Source: Pseudomonadota bacterium (GTDB lineage: Bacteria > Myxococcota_A > UBA9160 > SZUA-336). From it: a stretch of 61,199 nt of DNA. Location of the stretch: the NCBI GenBank assembly GCA_003247575.1, contig QJZC01000005.1, positions 1 to 61,199 of the forward strand, given 5' to 3'. The notes below the pieces were generated by a model that had not been told where the DNA came from, did not search any database, and was given only the letters and a program-made list of their open reading frames with translations. Of the stretch, positions 18,343 to 28,069 are shown one piece after another. The position numbers and the translations under genes were made by a program. Numbering within the stretch: position 1 is the first letter of the stretch; every line of letters begins with the position of its first letter.

Positions 18343-18804
18343 ATGAAGCTGGTCGACGTCCTCGTCCGTGAAGCTTGTGTTTTGGACATGGCTGCGCGGA
18401 CGCGAAAGGAAGTGCTGCGCGAACTCGCAGATGCACTCTCGTTGCACACCTCTGAGATCGCCGCTGCCGAGTTGCTCGATCTGCTGATGGAGCGCGAGAA
18501 GCTCGGCAGCACGGCCATGGCAGACGGAATTGCGATTCCCCACGCCCGCTTCGACTCGCTGGATCGAATCGTCCTGGGTTTCGGTCGGAGCCCCGAAGGA
18601 GTCGCGTTCGAGTCGATCGATGGTCTCCCCACCCATCTGTTCTTCTTGCTGGTCGCGCCCAAGAAGGAAGGGAGTGCCCACCTCCTCACCCTCGCTCGTT
18701 TGTCGCGCGTGCTGAGCGACGAACGTTTCCGCCAACGTCTGCTCGAACTCGAAGATGTGGACGATCTGGTGCGAGCGGTGGAGGAGGAGGAGTCGAAGCT
18801 ATAG
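18343..18804 (+). CDS. ptsN: Nitrogen PTS enzyme IIA
   Basis: 153 residues. The EIIA-Ntr fold is clear, with the phosphorylated His67 in GIAIPHARF and the LGSTAMADG loop before it. EIIA-Ntr receives phosphate through the EI-HPr chain and regulates partners such as potassium transport or sensor kinases rather than importing sugar. The ATG has GGAGGAG upstream. It lies 41 bp after rpoN in the same operon as its likely phosphate donors (HPr and EI, 20787-22828). Confidence 0.96.
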   Translation: MKLVDVLVREACVLDMAARTRKEVLRELADALSLHTSEIAAAELLDLLMEREKLGSTAMADGIAIPHARFDSLDRIVLGFGRSPEGVAFESIDGLPTHLFFLLVAPKKEGSAHLLTLARLSRVLSDERFRQRLLELEDVDDLVRAVEEEESKL

Positions 18805-18818
18805 CGGCCGCGCCACAG

Positions 18819-19373
18819 GTGCCGCCGCCATCGGTTCCGCTCGTGGAGACCCGCGTCCACGGGACGCTCGTCGAGGTCGCAGGCGTGGGGGTTCTGCTGC
18901 TTGGGCAGAGTGGGATCGGAAAGAGCGAGTGTGCGGTCGAGCTGGTGGTCCGCGGCTTTCGGTTCGTTGCCGACGATGTCGTCCTGCTTCGGCCCGGTCC
19001 GCACGGCGAGCTGATCGGGGAGGGCCCCGAGCTCGTGCGGCACCACGTAGAGCTACGAGGGATCGGCATCGTGCACTTGCCAGGGCTGTTCGGACCGAAC
19101 TGCGTGGCGGACTGGGCTCCCGTCGATCTCGTCGTCGAGCTCGAGCCTTGGGGGAAGGGCGAGGTCGAACGGGTCGGACTCGACGACCTGCGCCACGAGC
19201 TCGCGGGGCGGCAGGTTCCCTGTGTGCGGCTACCCGTGGCTCCTGGAAGAAATATTGCAGTATTAGTAGAGGTCGCGGCGCGAGAATACCGGCGCCGACA
19301 AGCAGGTACCACTGCTGCGACGGCATTGGACGCCAAGATCCACGCGGCCCTACGAGAAGGAGGGACCTCGTGA
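18819..19373 (+). CDS. hprK: HPr kinase/phosphorylase, catalytic domain only
   Basis: 184 residues, lacking the N-terminal half of the 310-residue Firmicutes enzyme. This short form is known in alphaproteobacteria and some deltaproteobacteria. The P-loop GQSGIGKSE is at 29-37. The HprK signature (ELRGIGIVHLPGLFG) follows near residue 75. It phosphorylates or dephosphorylates a Ser of HPr. A GKS site is present in the HPr encoded downstream. The start is uncertain: GTG at 18819 has no clear ribosome site, and GTG at 18843 is an alternative. Translation may be coupled to ptsN, 14 bp upstream. Confidence 0.9.
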   Translation: MPPPSVPLVETRVHGTLVEVAGVGVLLLGQSGIGKSECAVELVVRGFRFVADDVVLLRPGPHGELIGEGPELVRHHVELRGIGIVHLPGLFGPNCVADWAPVDLVVELEPWGKGEVERVGLDDLRHELAGRQVPCVRLPVAPGRNIAVLVEVAAREYRRRQAGTTAATALDAKIHAALREGGTS

Positions 19374-20371
19374 GCGCGCCGCGCCGATTGGTGCTGGTCT
19401 CCGGTCTATCCGGGGCGGGGCGCACGACGGCGATGAAGGCGCTGGAGGATCTCGACTTCTACTGTGTAGACAACCTTCCTCTGGCGATGCTCGAAGGCTT
19501 CGTCGCGCTGTTCGAGCACGACCCACGGCGGCTGGCCGTGGTGGTGGATGCGCGCGCGGGGCGCTTCCTCGAGGCCTTCGAGCAGGTCCATGCCCGTCTC
19601 GAAGCGGCCGGCGTGCTCGAGGACGTGCTGTTTCTCGACGCCTCGGACGAGGTTCTCGCGAAGCGCTTCGACGAGACACGGCGCGTTCACCCCGCCGCGG
19701 CTTCACGGGCTCGCGAGCATGGGCCTGCACCGGCGGGGGAAGTCCCTCATACTCGGCGCGCCGGAGTCGTTCTCGATGGCGTCGCGCGCGAGCGCGAGGT
19801 TCTGGCTCCGCTTGCCGCGCGCGCGACGTGCGTGATCGATACGTCTCAGCTCACGGTTCACGAGCTCCGGCGTCGCATCCAGCGGCGCTACGGAGCGTCC
19901 GGCCAGCTCTCTCCCCTCGAGGTCGAGGTGGTCTCCTTCGGCTTCCGCTACGGTGCTCCGGAGGTTGCCGACCTGCTGCTCGACGTGCGCTTTCTGCCCA
20001 ACCCGAACTTCGAGCCGGACCTGCGCGAGCGCACCGGCCTCGACCCCGAGGTCGCCGCGTATGTCCTCGAGAGTCCGCGCACGGGGCCCTTTTTAGAGCG
20101 TTTCTTCGACTTTCTGAGCTTTCTGCTGCCCCTCTATGCAGAGGAGGGAAAGGCCTACCTGACCATTGCCATCGGCTGCACGGGAGGTCAGCATCGTTCG
20201 GTTGCCATTGCAGGTGCCCTGGAACGTTACCTGGGAGAGCGTAAAATCGACGTCAATCTGACCCATCGGGACGTGGACCGCAGGAGCCTGGGCCGTCAGC
20301 CAGACGGCCGCGCCGAGGTGCGCGAGCCGTCCGAAGCGACAGGTCGAACGACGCGACAGGGGGAAGTATGA
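19370..20371 (+). CDS. rapZ: RapZ-family nucleotide-binding protein
   Basis: 333 residues, longer than the usual 285-295. The P-loop GLSGAGRTT (12-20) has Arg where most have Lys; actinobacterial homologues share this. ALEDLDFYCVDNLP and FGFRYGAPEVADLLLDVRFLPNPNF are firm family marks, as is AIGCTGGQHRSVAIA. About 20 extra residues sit after ETRRVHP (about 105-130), and the C-terminus has a polar extension. In enterics RapZ senses glucosamine-6-phosphate and steers RNase E to small RNAs. Elsewhere its role is open. It overlaps hprK by 4 bp and the next gene by 4 bp. Confidence 0.95.
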   Translation: MSAPRRLVLVSGLSGAGRTTAMKALEDLDFYCVDNLPLAMLEGFVALFEHDPRRLAVVVDARAGRFLEAFEQVHARLEAAGVLEDVLFLDASDEVLAKRFDETRRVHPAAASRAREHGPAPAGEVPHTRRAGVVLDGVAREREVLAPLAARATCVIDTSQLTVHELRRRIQRRYGASGQLSPLEVEVVSFGFRYGAPEVADLLLDVRFLPNPNFEPDLRERTGLDPEVAAYVLESPRTGPFLERFFDFLSFLLPLYAEEGKAYLTIAIGCTGGQHRSVAIAGALERYLGERKIDVNLTHRDVDRRSLGRQPDGRAEVREPSEATGRTTRQGEV

Positions 20372-20790
20372 TTGGGGTCCTGATCGTCACTCACTACCGT
20401 CTAGCGCACGAATTCCTGCAGGCCCTGCGTCTGATCATCGGAGAGGCCGAGCACTTTGCGGCGATCGGGCTGGATCCCGGCACGCGCCCAGAGGAGATGC
20501 GGGCCGAGATCGAGAAGGCGCTCCACGAAGTCGACCAGGGAGAGGGTGTCCTGGTGCTCGTGGACATGTTCGGGGGAACTCCGTCGAACCTCTGCCTCTC
20601 GTTTCTCGAGGAAGGGCGCATCGAAGTCGTTACCGGACTGAATCTCCCGATGTTGGTCAAGGTGGGCCGCATCGTGCGTCAGCTGCCGATTCACGAGGTG
20701 GCCGCGATCGCGCGTGACTACGGGCGTCGAAACATTTCTGTGGCGAGCGACCTGCTGGCTGGACGCGAGAAGACAGGGGGAAGCTCGTGA
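20368..20790 (+). CDS. PTS mannose-family EIIA domain protein
   Basis: 140 residues, a stand-alone EIIA of the mannose/fructose family. The phospho-acceptor is His9 (VLIVTHYRLAHEFL) and the conserved LVLVDMFGGTPSN loop is complete. No EIIB, EIIC or EIID gene is present in the window, so the protein probably works as a phosphorylation-dependent regulator. It overlaps rapZ and HPr by 4 bp each. Confidence 0.95.
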   Translation: MIGVLIVTHYRLAHEFLQALRLIIGEAEHFAAIGLDPGTRPEEMRAEIEKALHEVDQGEGVLVLVDMFGGTPSNLCLSFLEEGRIEVVTGLNLPMLVKVGRIVRQLPIHEVAAIARDYGRRNISVASDLLAGREKTGGSS

Positions 20791-21062
20791 GCCGGATCGA
20801 GGCGGAGGTCCAGATCCAAAACGAGCTGGGGTTGCACCTGCGCGCTGCAGCGGCATTCGCGAAGCTCGCGGAGGGCTACCGCTGCGAGGTTTCGATGCGT
20901 CGGGACGGGCTCTGCGCCAACGGAAAGAGCATTATTTCCCTGGTGACCCTCGCGGCCTCCAAGGGGACGCGCGTGGTGGTCGTCGCCGAAGGGGACGACG
21001 CCTCGGAGGCGGTGTCGGCTCTGACGGAGCTGATCGAGCGCAAGTTTGGAGAGAGCACGTGA
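20787..21062 (+). CDS. ptsH: Phosphocarrier protein HPr
   Basis: 91 residues. The EI target is His17 in the motif GLHLRAAAAF, and the HprK target is the Ser in NGKSIISLVTLAAS (Ser48). Canonical HPr has GLHARPA, so the AR-P positions are changed but His and Arg remain. It carries phosphate from EI to the EIIA proteins encoded upstream. GTG start overlaps the EIIA gene by 4 bp and the next GTG overlaps its stop. Confidence 0.95.
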   Translation: MSRIEAEVQIQNELGLHLRAAAAFAKLAEGYRCEVSMRRDGLCANGKSIISLVTLAASKGTRVVVVAEGDDASEAVSALTELIERKFGEST

Positions 21063-22828
21063 AGCTTGCGCGAATCGCGGAGCGCCGCGGAATCCCGGCC
21101 TCGCCCGGGATTGCGATCGGGCCCGCCTTCGTGCTGCGGCGCGAGCGACTGGTGATTCCGGAGTACCGGATCTCGGCCGACCAGGTCAATGCCGAGGTCA
21201 AGCGCCTCGAACGAGCCTTCCGCGACACGCGCGAGCGGCTCGAGGCGATTCGCGAGGGCATGAAGGATACGGGGCTGGTCGCCGACATCTTCGATGCCCA
21301 GTTCCTGTTCCTCAAGGATCCGACCTTGCTCGAGCATGCGAGTCGGAATATCCGTTCGGAGTGCCTGAATGCAGAGTGGGCCCTCCAGCTCGAACTGCGC
21401 AGGCTCGAAATGCTCTTCGAGTCGATGTCGGATGCGTACATTCGCGAGCGCAGCAGTGACGTTGCCTTCGTCGTGCGGCGCGTTCTCCAGTGTCTGATGG
21501 GACGCGAGCCCGAGGGCCTTCGAAACGCGCCGATCGGTGTGATCGTAGTGGCAGAGGATCTGTCCACGGCAGAGCTCGCACAGCTCACCAAGGGACATGT
21601 TCTCGCGGTCGTGACCGAGGGCGGCTCTCGCACCTCTCACGTGACCATCGTAGCCCGGAGCCTCGAGATTCCCGCCGTGGTCGGTTTGCCCGATCTCGTT
21701 CAGAGCATCGCCGATGGCACCACCCTGATCGTCGACGGCCATGCTGGCTGCCTGATCGATGACGCCGAAGATGCCACGATCGCGGAGTTCGAGAAGCGGC
21801 GGCTCTACATCGAGGCGCTCGACCGCCAGCTGCTGCGCTACGCCGACCTGCCCGCAGAGACGCGCGACGGTGTTCGCATCCGCACTCTGGCCAACGTCGA
21901 GCAACCCCTCGAGATCCCGCACGCGCTCGAGTACGGTGCCGAAGGCATCGGACTGTATCGAACGGAGTTCCTGTTCATGAACCGCGTCGACCTCCCCGAC
22001 GAGGACGAGCAGGTCGATGCATATATGGAGATCCTCGGTGCGGTCGCTCCGTACTCGGCGGTGATCCGGACCCTGGATCTCGGTGGGGACAAGCTGCCGA
22101 TCGGGATCCGCGGGGGCGACGAGCCGAATCCCGCTCTCGGACTCCGCGGGGTGCGCATGTCGATGAGCCGCCCAGCGATCTTCCGCGTTCAGCTGCGGGC
22201 GCTCCTGCGCGCCAGTGTGGCCGGGAATCTCAAGATTCTGCTGCCGATGGTGGCCTCGTCGAGCGAGGTCGACTTTGCGCGCCAGGTGCTCTCGGAGGTG
22301 CGTGAGGATCTCGAGCGGGCGGGCGAGCCGGTCGCGAGCCGGGTCGAGCTGGGAATCATGGTCGAGACGCCCGCCGCCGCGCTGATCGCCGACATCCTGG
22401 CGCCCAGGGTGGACTTCATCTCGATCGGGACCAACGATCTGCTCCAGTACACCCTGGCGGTCGATCGGGGCAACGAGCATGTCTCGTACCTCTACGAGCC
22501 GCTGCATCCCGCCAATCTGCGCCTGATCCGCTCGGTCTGCCAGGCGGGTCGACGGGCCGGCATCGAGGTGGGCATGTGCGGGGAGATGGCGGGAGATCCC
22601 CTGCACTGCTGGATCCTAACGGCCCTAGGCGTCGGGCAGCTGTCCATGGCTCCCTTCTCGATCCCCTTGCTCAAGAAGATCCTACGGGAGACCTCGCTCA
22701 GCGAGGCGCGGGTCCTCCTGGAGGAGGTCCTGCGGCTGCCCAGTGCTGCCGAGATCAGGGCCCACGTCGAAGAACACATGCTGCGTCGGTTCCCGGCAGA
22801 GTTTGAGGGGATGCTGCCGAGCCGTTAG
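21059..22828 (+). CDS. ptsI: PTS enzyme I
   Basis: 589 residues from a GTG that overlaps the HPr stop. The N-domain has the phospho-His194 ([16 protein letters not shown]). The TIM-barrel PEP site is seen in [40 protein letters not shown] and [16 protein letters not shown]. The late [10 protein letters not shown] is also kept. No GAF domain is attached, so it is the sugar-type EI rather than EI-Ntr. It starts the PEP to HPr to EIIA chain of this operon and is its last gene. Confidence 0.97.
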   Translation: MKLARIAERRGIPASPGIAIGPAFVLRRERLVIPEYRISADQVNAEVKRLERAFRDTRERLEAIREGMKDTGLVADIFDAQFLFLKDPTLLEHASRNIRSECLNAEWALQLELRRLEMLFESMSDAYIRERSSDVAFVVRRVLQCLMGREPEGLRNAPIGVIVVAEDLSTAELAQLTKGHVLAVVTEGGSRTSHVTIVARSLEIPAVVGLPDLVQSIADGTTLIVDGHAGCLIDDAEDATIAEFEKRRLYIEALDRQLLRYADLPAETRDGVRIRTLANVEQPLEIPHALEYGAEGIGLYRTEFLFMNRVDLPDEDEQVDAYMEILGAVAPYSAVIRTLDLGGDKLPIGIRGGDEPNPALGLRGVRMSMSRPAIFRVQLRALLRASVAGNLKILLPMVASSSEVDFARQVLSEVREDLERAGEPVASRVELGIMVETPAAALIADILAPRVDFISIGTNDLLQYTLAVDRGNEHVSYLYEPLHPANLRLIRSVCQAGRRAGIEVGMCGEMAGDPLHCWILTALGVGQLSMAPFSIPLLKKILRETSLSEARVLLEEVLRLPSAAEIRAHVEEHMLRRFPAEFEGMLPSR

Positions 22829-22878
22829 AGTGCTCTCGGCTGCCGGGTGCTCCGGCGCCGTCTCAGGAGAATCCATAC

Positions 22879-24045
22879 ATGGCCCGTAGGCTCTTTACCT
22901 CTGAATCGGTGTCGATGGGGCACCCAGACAAACTCTGTGATCACATCTCCGACTCCGTGCTAGATGCGTATCTGGAGGGGGATCCCTACAGTCGCGTCGC
23001 ATGCGAGACCCTGGTCAAGACGGGATTCGTGGTCGTCGCTGGCGAGATCACCAGCAAGGCCGACCCATCCGTAGCCGACATCGTGCGGCGGGCCATTCTC
23101 GAGATCGGGTACGACGACGCTGCGATGGGAATCGATGGCGCCAACTGTGGTGTGCTGATCGCCCTGGAGCGGCAGTCGCCCGACATCTCTCAGGGCGTGT
23201 CCGAGGGCGAAGGTCTTTTCAAGGAGCAGGGTGCGGGCGACCAGGGCCTCATGTTCGGCTTCGCCTGCGACGAGACCCCGGAGCTGATGCCGCTGCCCAT
23301 TATGCTGGCGCACAAGCTCGTGCATCGGCATGCCGAGCTCCGCTTCTCGGGCAAGCTGGACTTCCTGCGGCCCGATGCCAAGTCGCAGGTCACCGTCGAG
23401 TACCAAGAGGACGGACGTCCACGGCGCGTTGATGCGATCGTCTTCTCAACCCAGCACTCGCCCGACGTCGAGTACGACGAGCTCAAGCGGAAGGTCCTCT
23501 CCGAGATCATCCACGAGGTCGTGCCCGCAGAGCTGGTCGACGCGAACACCAACATCTACGTGAATCCGACGGGTCGCTTCGTGCTCGGAGGGCCGGCGGC
23601 GGATGCGGGACTCACCGGCCGCAAGATCATCGTCGATACGTATGGCGGCATGGGGCGCCACGGAGGTGGGGCCTTCTCGGGTAAGGATCCCTCGAAGGTG
23701 GATCGTTCTGCTGCCTACGCGAGTCGTTGGGTGGCCAAGAATCTGGTCGCGGCTGGCGCCGCGACCCGGGCGGAGGTGCAGCTCTCGTACGCGATCGGTG
23801 TTGCTCGTCCAGTATCCATCCGAGTAGACACGTTCGGAACCGGCAAGGTGGAAGAGGACCGGATCGAGAAGGCCGTCGACAAGTACTTCGACTTGACTCC
23901 GAAGGGCATCATCGATTCGTTGGATCTTCGGCGTCCGATCTACTCGAAGACCGCTGCCCACGGCCATTTCGGCCGCACCGACCCGGACTTTACCTGGGAG
24001 CAAACCAACAAGGCCGACGAGCTACGTCGCGAGTTCGGGCTTTAG
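22879..24045 (+). CDS. metK: S-adenosylmethionine synthetase
   Basis: 388 residues, the family length. [16 protein letters not shown] at the start, [21 protein letters not shown], and [18 protein letters not shown] are textbook MetK motifs for ATP and methionine binding. It makes S-adenosylmethionine. A CAGGAGAA ribosome site precedes the ATG. The 50-bp leader after ptsI has only a short CCGG/CCGG hairpin, and I see no SAM or SAH riboswitch. ahcY follows after 8 bp, so synthesis of SAM and removal of its by-product are co-expressed. Confidence 0.98.
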   Translation: MARRLFTSESVSMGHPDKLCDHISDSVLDAYLEGDPYSRVACETLVKTGFVVVAGEITSKADPSVADIVRRAILEIGYDDAAMGIDGANCGVLIALERQSPDISQGVSEGEGLFKEQGAGDQGLMFGFACDETPELMPLPIMLAHKLVHRHAELRFSGKLDFLRPDAKSQVTVEYQEDGRPRRVDAIVFSTQHSPDVEYDELKRKVLSEIIHEVVPAELVDANTNIYVNPTGRFVLGGPAADAGLTGRKIIVDTYGGMGRHGGGAFSGKDPSKVDRSAAYASRWVAKNLVAAGAATRAEVQLSYAIGVARPVSIRVDTFGTGKVEEDRIEKAVDKYFDLTPKGIIDSLDLRRPIYSKTAAHGHFGRTDPDFTWEQTNKADELRREFGL

Positions 24046-24053
24046 GAGGCGCC

Positions 24054-25514
24054 ATGAAGGCACGCGCAAAGACCGATCGATACGAAGTTGCGGATCTCGA
24101 TCTGGCGGAGTGGGGACGCAAGGAGATCGAGCTCGCAGAGAAGGAAATGCCGGGCCTGATGGCGCTGCGTCAGCGCTATGCCAAGCGGCGTCCACTCGCG
24201 GGAGCGCGCATCGCGGGCAGTCTGCACATGACGGTGCAGACTGCCGTGTTGATCGAGACTCTGGTAGACCTCGGCGCCGATGTGCGCTGGGCGAGCTGCA
24301 ACATCTTCTCGACCCAGGACCACGCCGCAGCGGCCGTCGCGGTCGGGCGAACCGGCACGCCGCAGAACCCGCAGGGGCCAGCCGTGTTCGCCTGGAAGGG
24401 CGAGACGCTCCCCGAGTACTGGGACTGTACCTTCCGCTGCCTGACCTGGCCCGATGGCTCGGGTCCGCACATGCTGGTGGACGACGGCGGGGACGCGACC
24501 CTGCTGATCCACAAGGGACTCGAGTTCGAGCGAGCCGGATCGATCCCGCAGTTCAATCCCTCGAGCGAGCCCGAGGAATGGGGCGTCATCCTGCAGCAGC
24601 TGCGTCAGGTCTCCGAAGCGGATGCGAGCTGCTGGACGCGCGTCGCACCGGAGGTCATCGGGGTCAGCGAGGAGACGACCACGGGCGTCCACCGGCTCTA
24701 CCAGATGGAGAAGGCGGGCACGTTGCTGTTCTCGGCGATCAACGTCAACGACTCGGTCACGAAGAGCAAGTTCGACAACATCTACGGTTGTCGGCACTCG
24801 CTGCCCGATGGGCTCGCACGCGCGACCGATGTCATGCTCGGTGGCAAGATCGCGGTGGTCTGCGGCTTTGGCGAGGTTGGCAAGGGGTGCGCCCAGGCGC
24901 TCCGCGGTCAGGGATCGCGCGTGGTGGTGACCGAGATCGACCCGATCTGCGCGCTCCAGGCGGCGATGGAAGGATTCCAGGTCGTGCCGCTCGAAGACAT
25001 CGTCAGCGAAGGCGACATCTTCATCACGACTACGGGAAACAAGGATGTCATCCGCGTCGAGCACATGCAGGCGATGAAGGATGGCGCGATCGTGGGGAAC
25101 ATCGGGCACTTCGACAACGAGATCGACATGGCCGGCCTCAAGGCGGTTCCCGGGATCAAGTGTGTCGAGGTCAAGCCGCAGTACCATCAGTGGATCTTCC
25201 CTGACGGTCACTGCATCCTGGTTCTGGCCGAGGGGCGGCTGCTCAATCTCGGCTGTGCCACCGGACACCCGAGCTTCGTCATGTCCGCGTCCTTCACCAA
25301 CCAGGTGCTGGCGCAGATCGAGCTCTGGGAGAACCGCGACAAGGGCACCTACGAGCGGAAGGTATACATGCTGCCCAAGACGCTCGACGAAGAGGTGGCG
25401 CGGCTCCACCTGGATCAACTGGGCGTCAGGCTCACACGGCTGACTCCCGAGCAGGCGGAGTACCTGGGGATCACGATCGAAGGGCCCTACAAGCCAGATC
25501 ACTATCGGTACTAG
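24054..25514 (+). CDS. ahcY: S-adenosylhomocysteine hydrolase
   Basis: 486 residues. Motifs seen: [31 protein letters not shown], the NAD site [15 protein letters not shown] and the C-terminal YKPDHYRY with the Lys/Tyr that reach into the partner subunit. It has the roughly 40-residue insert (around [17 protein letters not shown]) found in plant and many bacterial forms. It splits S-adenosylhomocysteine to adenosine and homocysteine. GGAGG lies 7 bp before the ATG. It is the last gene of metK-ahcY and is followed by a strong hairpin. Confidence 0.98.
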   Translation: MKARAKTDRYEVADLDLAEWGRKEIELAEKEMPGLMALRQRYAKRRPLAGARIAGSLHMTVQTAVLIETLVDLGADVRWASCNIFSTQDHAAAAVAVGRTGTPQNPQGPAVFAWKGETLPEYWDCTFRCLTWPDGSGPHMLVDDGGDATLLIHKGLEFERAGSIPQFNPSSEPEEWGVILQQLRQVSEADASCWTRVAPEVIGVSEETTTGVHRLYQMEKAGTLLFSAINVNDSVTKSKFDNIYGCRHSLPDGLARATDVMLGGKIAVVCGFGEVGKGCAQALRGQGSRVVVTEIDPICALQAAMEGFQVVPLEDIVSEGDIFITTTGNKDVIRVEHMQAMKDGAIVGNIGHFDNEIDMAGLKAVPGIKCVEVKPQYHQWIFPDGHCILVLAEGRLLNLGCATGHPSFVMSASFTNQVLAQIELWENRDKGTYERKVYMLPKTLDEEVARLHLDQLGVRLTRLTPEQAEYLGITIEGPYKPDHYRY

Positions 25515-25533
25515 CTGCGACCTGTCCCGGAAG

Positions 25534-25571
25534 CGGCCCGCGGCGGACAGCTCGCGGGCCGTCGTTCTTCT
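25534..25571 (+). terminator. Intrinsic terminator after ahcY
   Basis: CGGCCCGCG (25534-25542) pairs with CGCGGGCCG (25553-25561): a perfect 9-bp GC stem with a 10-base loop, followed by TCGTTCTTCT. It lies 19 bp after the ahcY stop. Confidence 0.75.
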
Positions 25572-26153
25572 CGCTTGGGGCGGTGGTGGCTGCGTAGCGG
25601 TGCCGGGAGTTTGACTCGCGCAGCATTCTCTGCGACAACACGGGCGCTCTGCGCCGAGAGATGCCCCTTCTGCGTCACGGCCCGACGAGTTGCCCGCCGA
25701 CCAGCCCTCCGGACTCGAGCTCCAATTCGTGTCAGGCCTGGCGAAGTCTGGCGGAGAGCGGCTCCGTAGGCGACGTTCGGGACTCCCTGGGCCGCGCAGT
25801 GGGTGGATTCATCGGGGATTCGCCCTGCGAGCTGGCCGGGGGGGGGACCCCGCAAGGTGCGAGCGAGACGAGAGACGGGCTGCCGGTCGGCGTGCCGGTG
25901 ACGGCCCGAGGTGCCAGAGTCTGTCAGCGCCGTGGTGGTTTCGACGCCTCGCTGGCGAGGTGATGTCGCGCGGATTCCGGGGCGAGGAGCTCGATGGGCC
26001 GCGAGTCGACCGGGGCATTCGATCTTCGCGTGGTGCGGCGATCGGGGCCAGTTCGGGAATCGGGGCCGGTGGATCGGTGGGGATCGAGGCCAGTTCGGGG
26101 ATCGGGGCCAGTCGAATGGAATTGACATTGCGTAGCAGCTTCAGGGTGAACAG
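25572..26153. other. Gap without a convincing gene, upstream of yajC
   Basis: About 580 bp. Open frames exist on both strands but their translations are Arg/Gly/Pro-rich with no family resemblance, so I treat them as GC-bias artefacts. The right part has G-rich repeats (26041-26114). TTGACA at 26122-26127 looks like a -35 box but has no fitting -10 before the yajC start. The region must hold the yajC-secDF promoter. Confidence 0.5.
26041..26114 (+). repeat. G-rich direct repeats upstream of yajC
   Basis: The unit ATCGGGGCCAGTTCGGG occurs at 26041-26057 and, with one change (ATCGAGG), at 26083-26099. Shortened copies start at 26059 (ATCGGGGCCGG) and 26101 (ATCGGGGCCAG). At least six runs of 3-4 G are clustered on the plus strand, but some gaps are too long for a textbook G-quadruplex. 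Confidence 0.65.
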
Positions 26154-26501
26154 GTGAGTTTCCCGGCGTTGATTCAGCTGGCGCAGGCCGGAGGGGGCGG
26201 GCAGGGTAGCCCCCTCGGCGTGTTCCTACTGCTGGGAGCCTTCATGTTGGTGTTCTACGCCTTCGTGATTCGACCTCAGCAGCAGCAGGAGAAGAGGCAG
26301 CGTGAGATGCGTGACTCCCTCAAGAAGGGCGATCAGATCGTCACGTCGGGCGGCCTGCATGGAAAGATCACCGGTCTGGCCGACGACATCGTCACCGTCG
26401 AGATCGCAGACCGAGTCAGGGTGAAAGTGAACCGAGCGGCCATCGCCGGAAGCGCGGATGCCAGCGGCGGCCGGGCCAGCTCGTCGGAGGACAAGGCATG
26501 A
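26154..26501 (+). CDS. yajC: Preprotein translocase subunit YajC
   Basis: 115 residues from a GTG. One membrane helix (GVFLLLGAFMLVFYAFVI) is followed by the family hallmark RPQQQQEKRQREM and GDQIVTSGGLHGKITGL. YajC binds the SecDF complex. Its frame ends 4 bp into secD, and the order yajC-secD-secF is standard. Confidence 0.96.
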   Translation: MSFPALIQLAQAGGGGQGSPLGVFLLLGAFMLVFYAFVIRPQQQQEKRQREMRDSLKKGDQIVTSGGLHGKITGLADDIVTVEIADRVRVKVNRAAIAGSADASGGRASSSEDKA

Positions 26502-28069
26502 CCCTGCGCGGGCGAGCCATTCTAGTCGGCTTGATTTCGCTGTTCATGGTGTTCCTGTGCCTCCCGAGCCTCGTCAGCAAGGACGTGCGCTTGGGGAGCG
26601 ATCTGATTCCGGATCAGGCGGTCAACCTCGGCCTGGACCTGCAAGGTGGGATCTACTGGCTGCTGAGGATCAAGCCCGAGGATGCGATCCAGAATCAGAT
26701 CCAGCTCGTGCTCGATTCCTTCGAGGAGATCCGCAGCGAGGAGGGTCTCAACGTCGGCTCGCCGGAACGCGTCGAGGGCGCGAACTCACTGCGTATCTGC
26801 GATGCATCGCTGCCCGCGCTCGAAGACGTGGTCGATACCCGCTTTCCACGCTGGTCGCTCGAAGAGGACGGCCTGTGTCAGCGCATGGTGCTTTCGAGAA
26901 GTGGCGTACGCGACTTGGTGGCACTGAATGTCGATCAGGCGATCGAGGTCTACCAGGAGCGGCTGACCGAAGGTGGCTTCGTCGAGCCGATCATCGCCAA
27001 GCAGGGCGAGGAGCGTGTGCTGGTCCAGATGCCGGGTACCGATTTCGACGACCGCCAGCGTGCGCTGGAGCTGATCTCGGACGTCACCCTGCTCGAGTTC
27101 AAGAAGGTGCTCGATTCAGCACCGAATCGTGAGGTTCTCGAGGCCGCGTACCCGGACGGGCTTCCGGCCGATGCGCAGATCGTCGAGGAGAAGGACAAGA
27201 GCGGCAACGTCACCGAGGCACTCTTGGTACCCAGCCGCGCGCTGCTCACCGGTGGAGAGCTTGCCGATGCGGGAACCGACTACGACCGCACGGGGCTACC
27301 GGTGGTTACGTTCGTCTGGGGTGCCGAGGGAACGAAGAAGTTTCGGGACTTCACCGGTGACAACGTCGGCTCGCGGATGGCGATCATCAAGGATGGTGAC
27401 GTGATCTCGGCGCCGGAGATCCGCAGCCGCATCGGACAGCGTGGCCAGATCGAGGGAAACTTCACGCCGCAGGAAGCGCGTACGTTGGCCGTCCAGCTGC
27501 GCGCGGGTGCGCTCCCCATCAAGCCCGAGATCGAAGAGGAGCGTACGATCGGCCCTTCGCTCGGCAAGGACTCGATCGACGCGGGTACGCGATCCATCAT
27601 CGTGGGGGCGCTACTCGTCGTCGTCTTCATGTGGGTGTACTACCGTACTTCGGGGTTGCTGGCGAACATCGCATTGGTGCTCAACTTGGTGATCGTCTTC
27701 GCGGTGATGAGCTCCTTCCGGGCGACTCTGACCTTGCCGGGGATTGCGGGGTTGCTGCTCACCGTGGGTATGGCGGTCGATGCGAACGTCATCATCTTCG
27801 AGCGGATTCGCGAGGAGCTTCGGTCGGGCCGAGCGGTGCGTAACGCCGTTCAGATTGGCTTCAATCGCTCCCGCCTCACGATTCTGGACGCGAACATCAC
27901 CACCCTGATTGCTGCGGTGGTTCTCTACTACGTGGGTCACGGGCCGGTTCAGGGCTTCGGCGTAACGCTCGTGATCGGAATCGTCTCCAGCGTGTTCTGT
28001 GCGCTGGTGGTCACGCGCCTGCTGTTCGACCTGCTGCTCGCGGGCGGCTCTCAACGTCTGAGGATCTAA
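26498..28069 (+). CDS. secD: Protein translocase subunit SecD
   Basis: 523 residues. The N-terminal helix is followed by NLGLDLQGGIYWLL (the D1 motif), a large periplasmic P1 domain, and a C-terminal block of five helices with SLGKDSIDAG and GMAVDANVIIFERIREEL. SecD uses the proton gradient to pull exported proteins across the inner membrane. The stop TAA shares its last base with the secF ATG. Nothing in it is abnormal in length or motif. Confidence 0.97.
   Translation: MTLRGRAILVGLISLFMVFLCLPSLVSKDVRLGSDLIPDQAVNLGLDLQGGIYWLLRIKPEDAIQNQIQLVLDSFEEIRSEEGLNVGSPERVEGANSLRICDASLPALEDVVDTRFPRWSLEEDGLCQRMVLSRSGVRDLVALNVDQAIEVYQERLTEGGFVEPIIAKQGEERVLVQMPGTDFDDRQRALELISDVTLLEFKKVLDSAPNREVLEAAYPDGLPADAQIVEEKDKSGNVTEALLVPSRALLTGGELADAGTDYDRTGLPVVTFVWGAEGTKKFRDFTGDNVGSRMAIIKDGDVISAPEIRSRIGQRGQIEGNFTPQEARTLAVQLRAGALPIKPEIEEERTIGPSLGKDSIDAGTRSIIVGALLVVVFMWVYYRTSGLLANIALVLNLVIVFAVMSSFRATLTLPGIAGLLLTVGMAVDANVIIFERIREELRSGRAVRNAVQIGFNRSRLTILDANITTLIAAVVLYYVGHGPVQGFGVTLVIGIVSSVFCALVVTRLLFDLLLAGGSQRLRI

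Noticed and set aside
19681..19760. Double frameshift in rapZ explaining the insert
   Set aside because: The other frames do not restore family sequence in this stretch, and VAREREVLAPL continues in the same frame after the insert.
20714..21058. Extended N-terminus of enzyme I
   Set aside because: The extra 115 residues are the out-of-frame reading of EIIA and HPr. The GTG at 21059 fits family length and overlaps the HPr stop.
22829..22878. SAM or SAH riboswitch before metK
   Set aside because: The leader is only 50 bp and lacks conserved riboswitch segments; a short CCGG hairpin is all that can be seen.
25690..26157. 155-codon frame in the ahcY-yajC gap with Gly/Ser/Ile repeats
   Set aside because: The repeats reflect the G-rich DNA units. 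The opposite strand is open too, and no protein signature is present.
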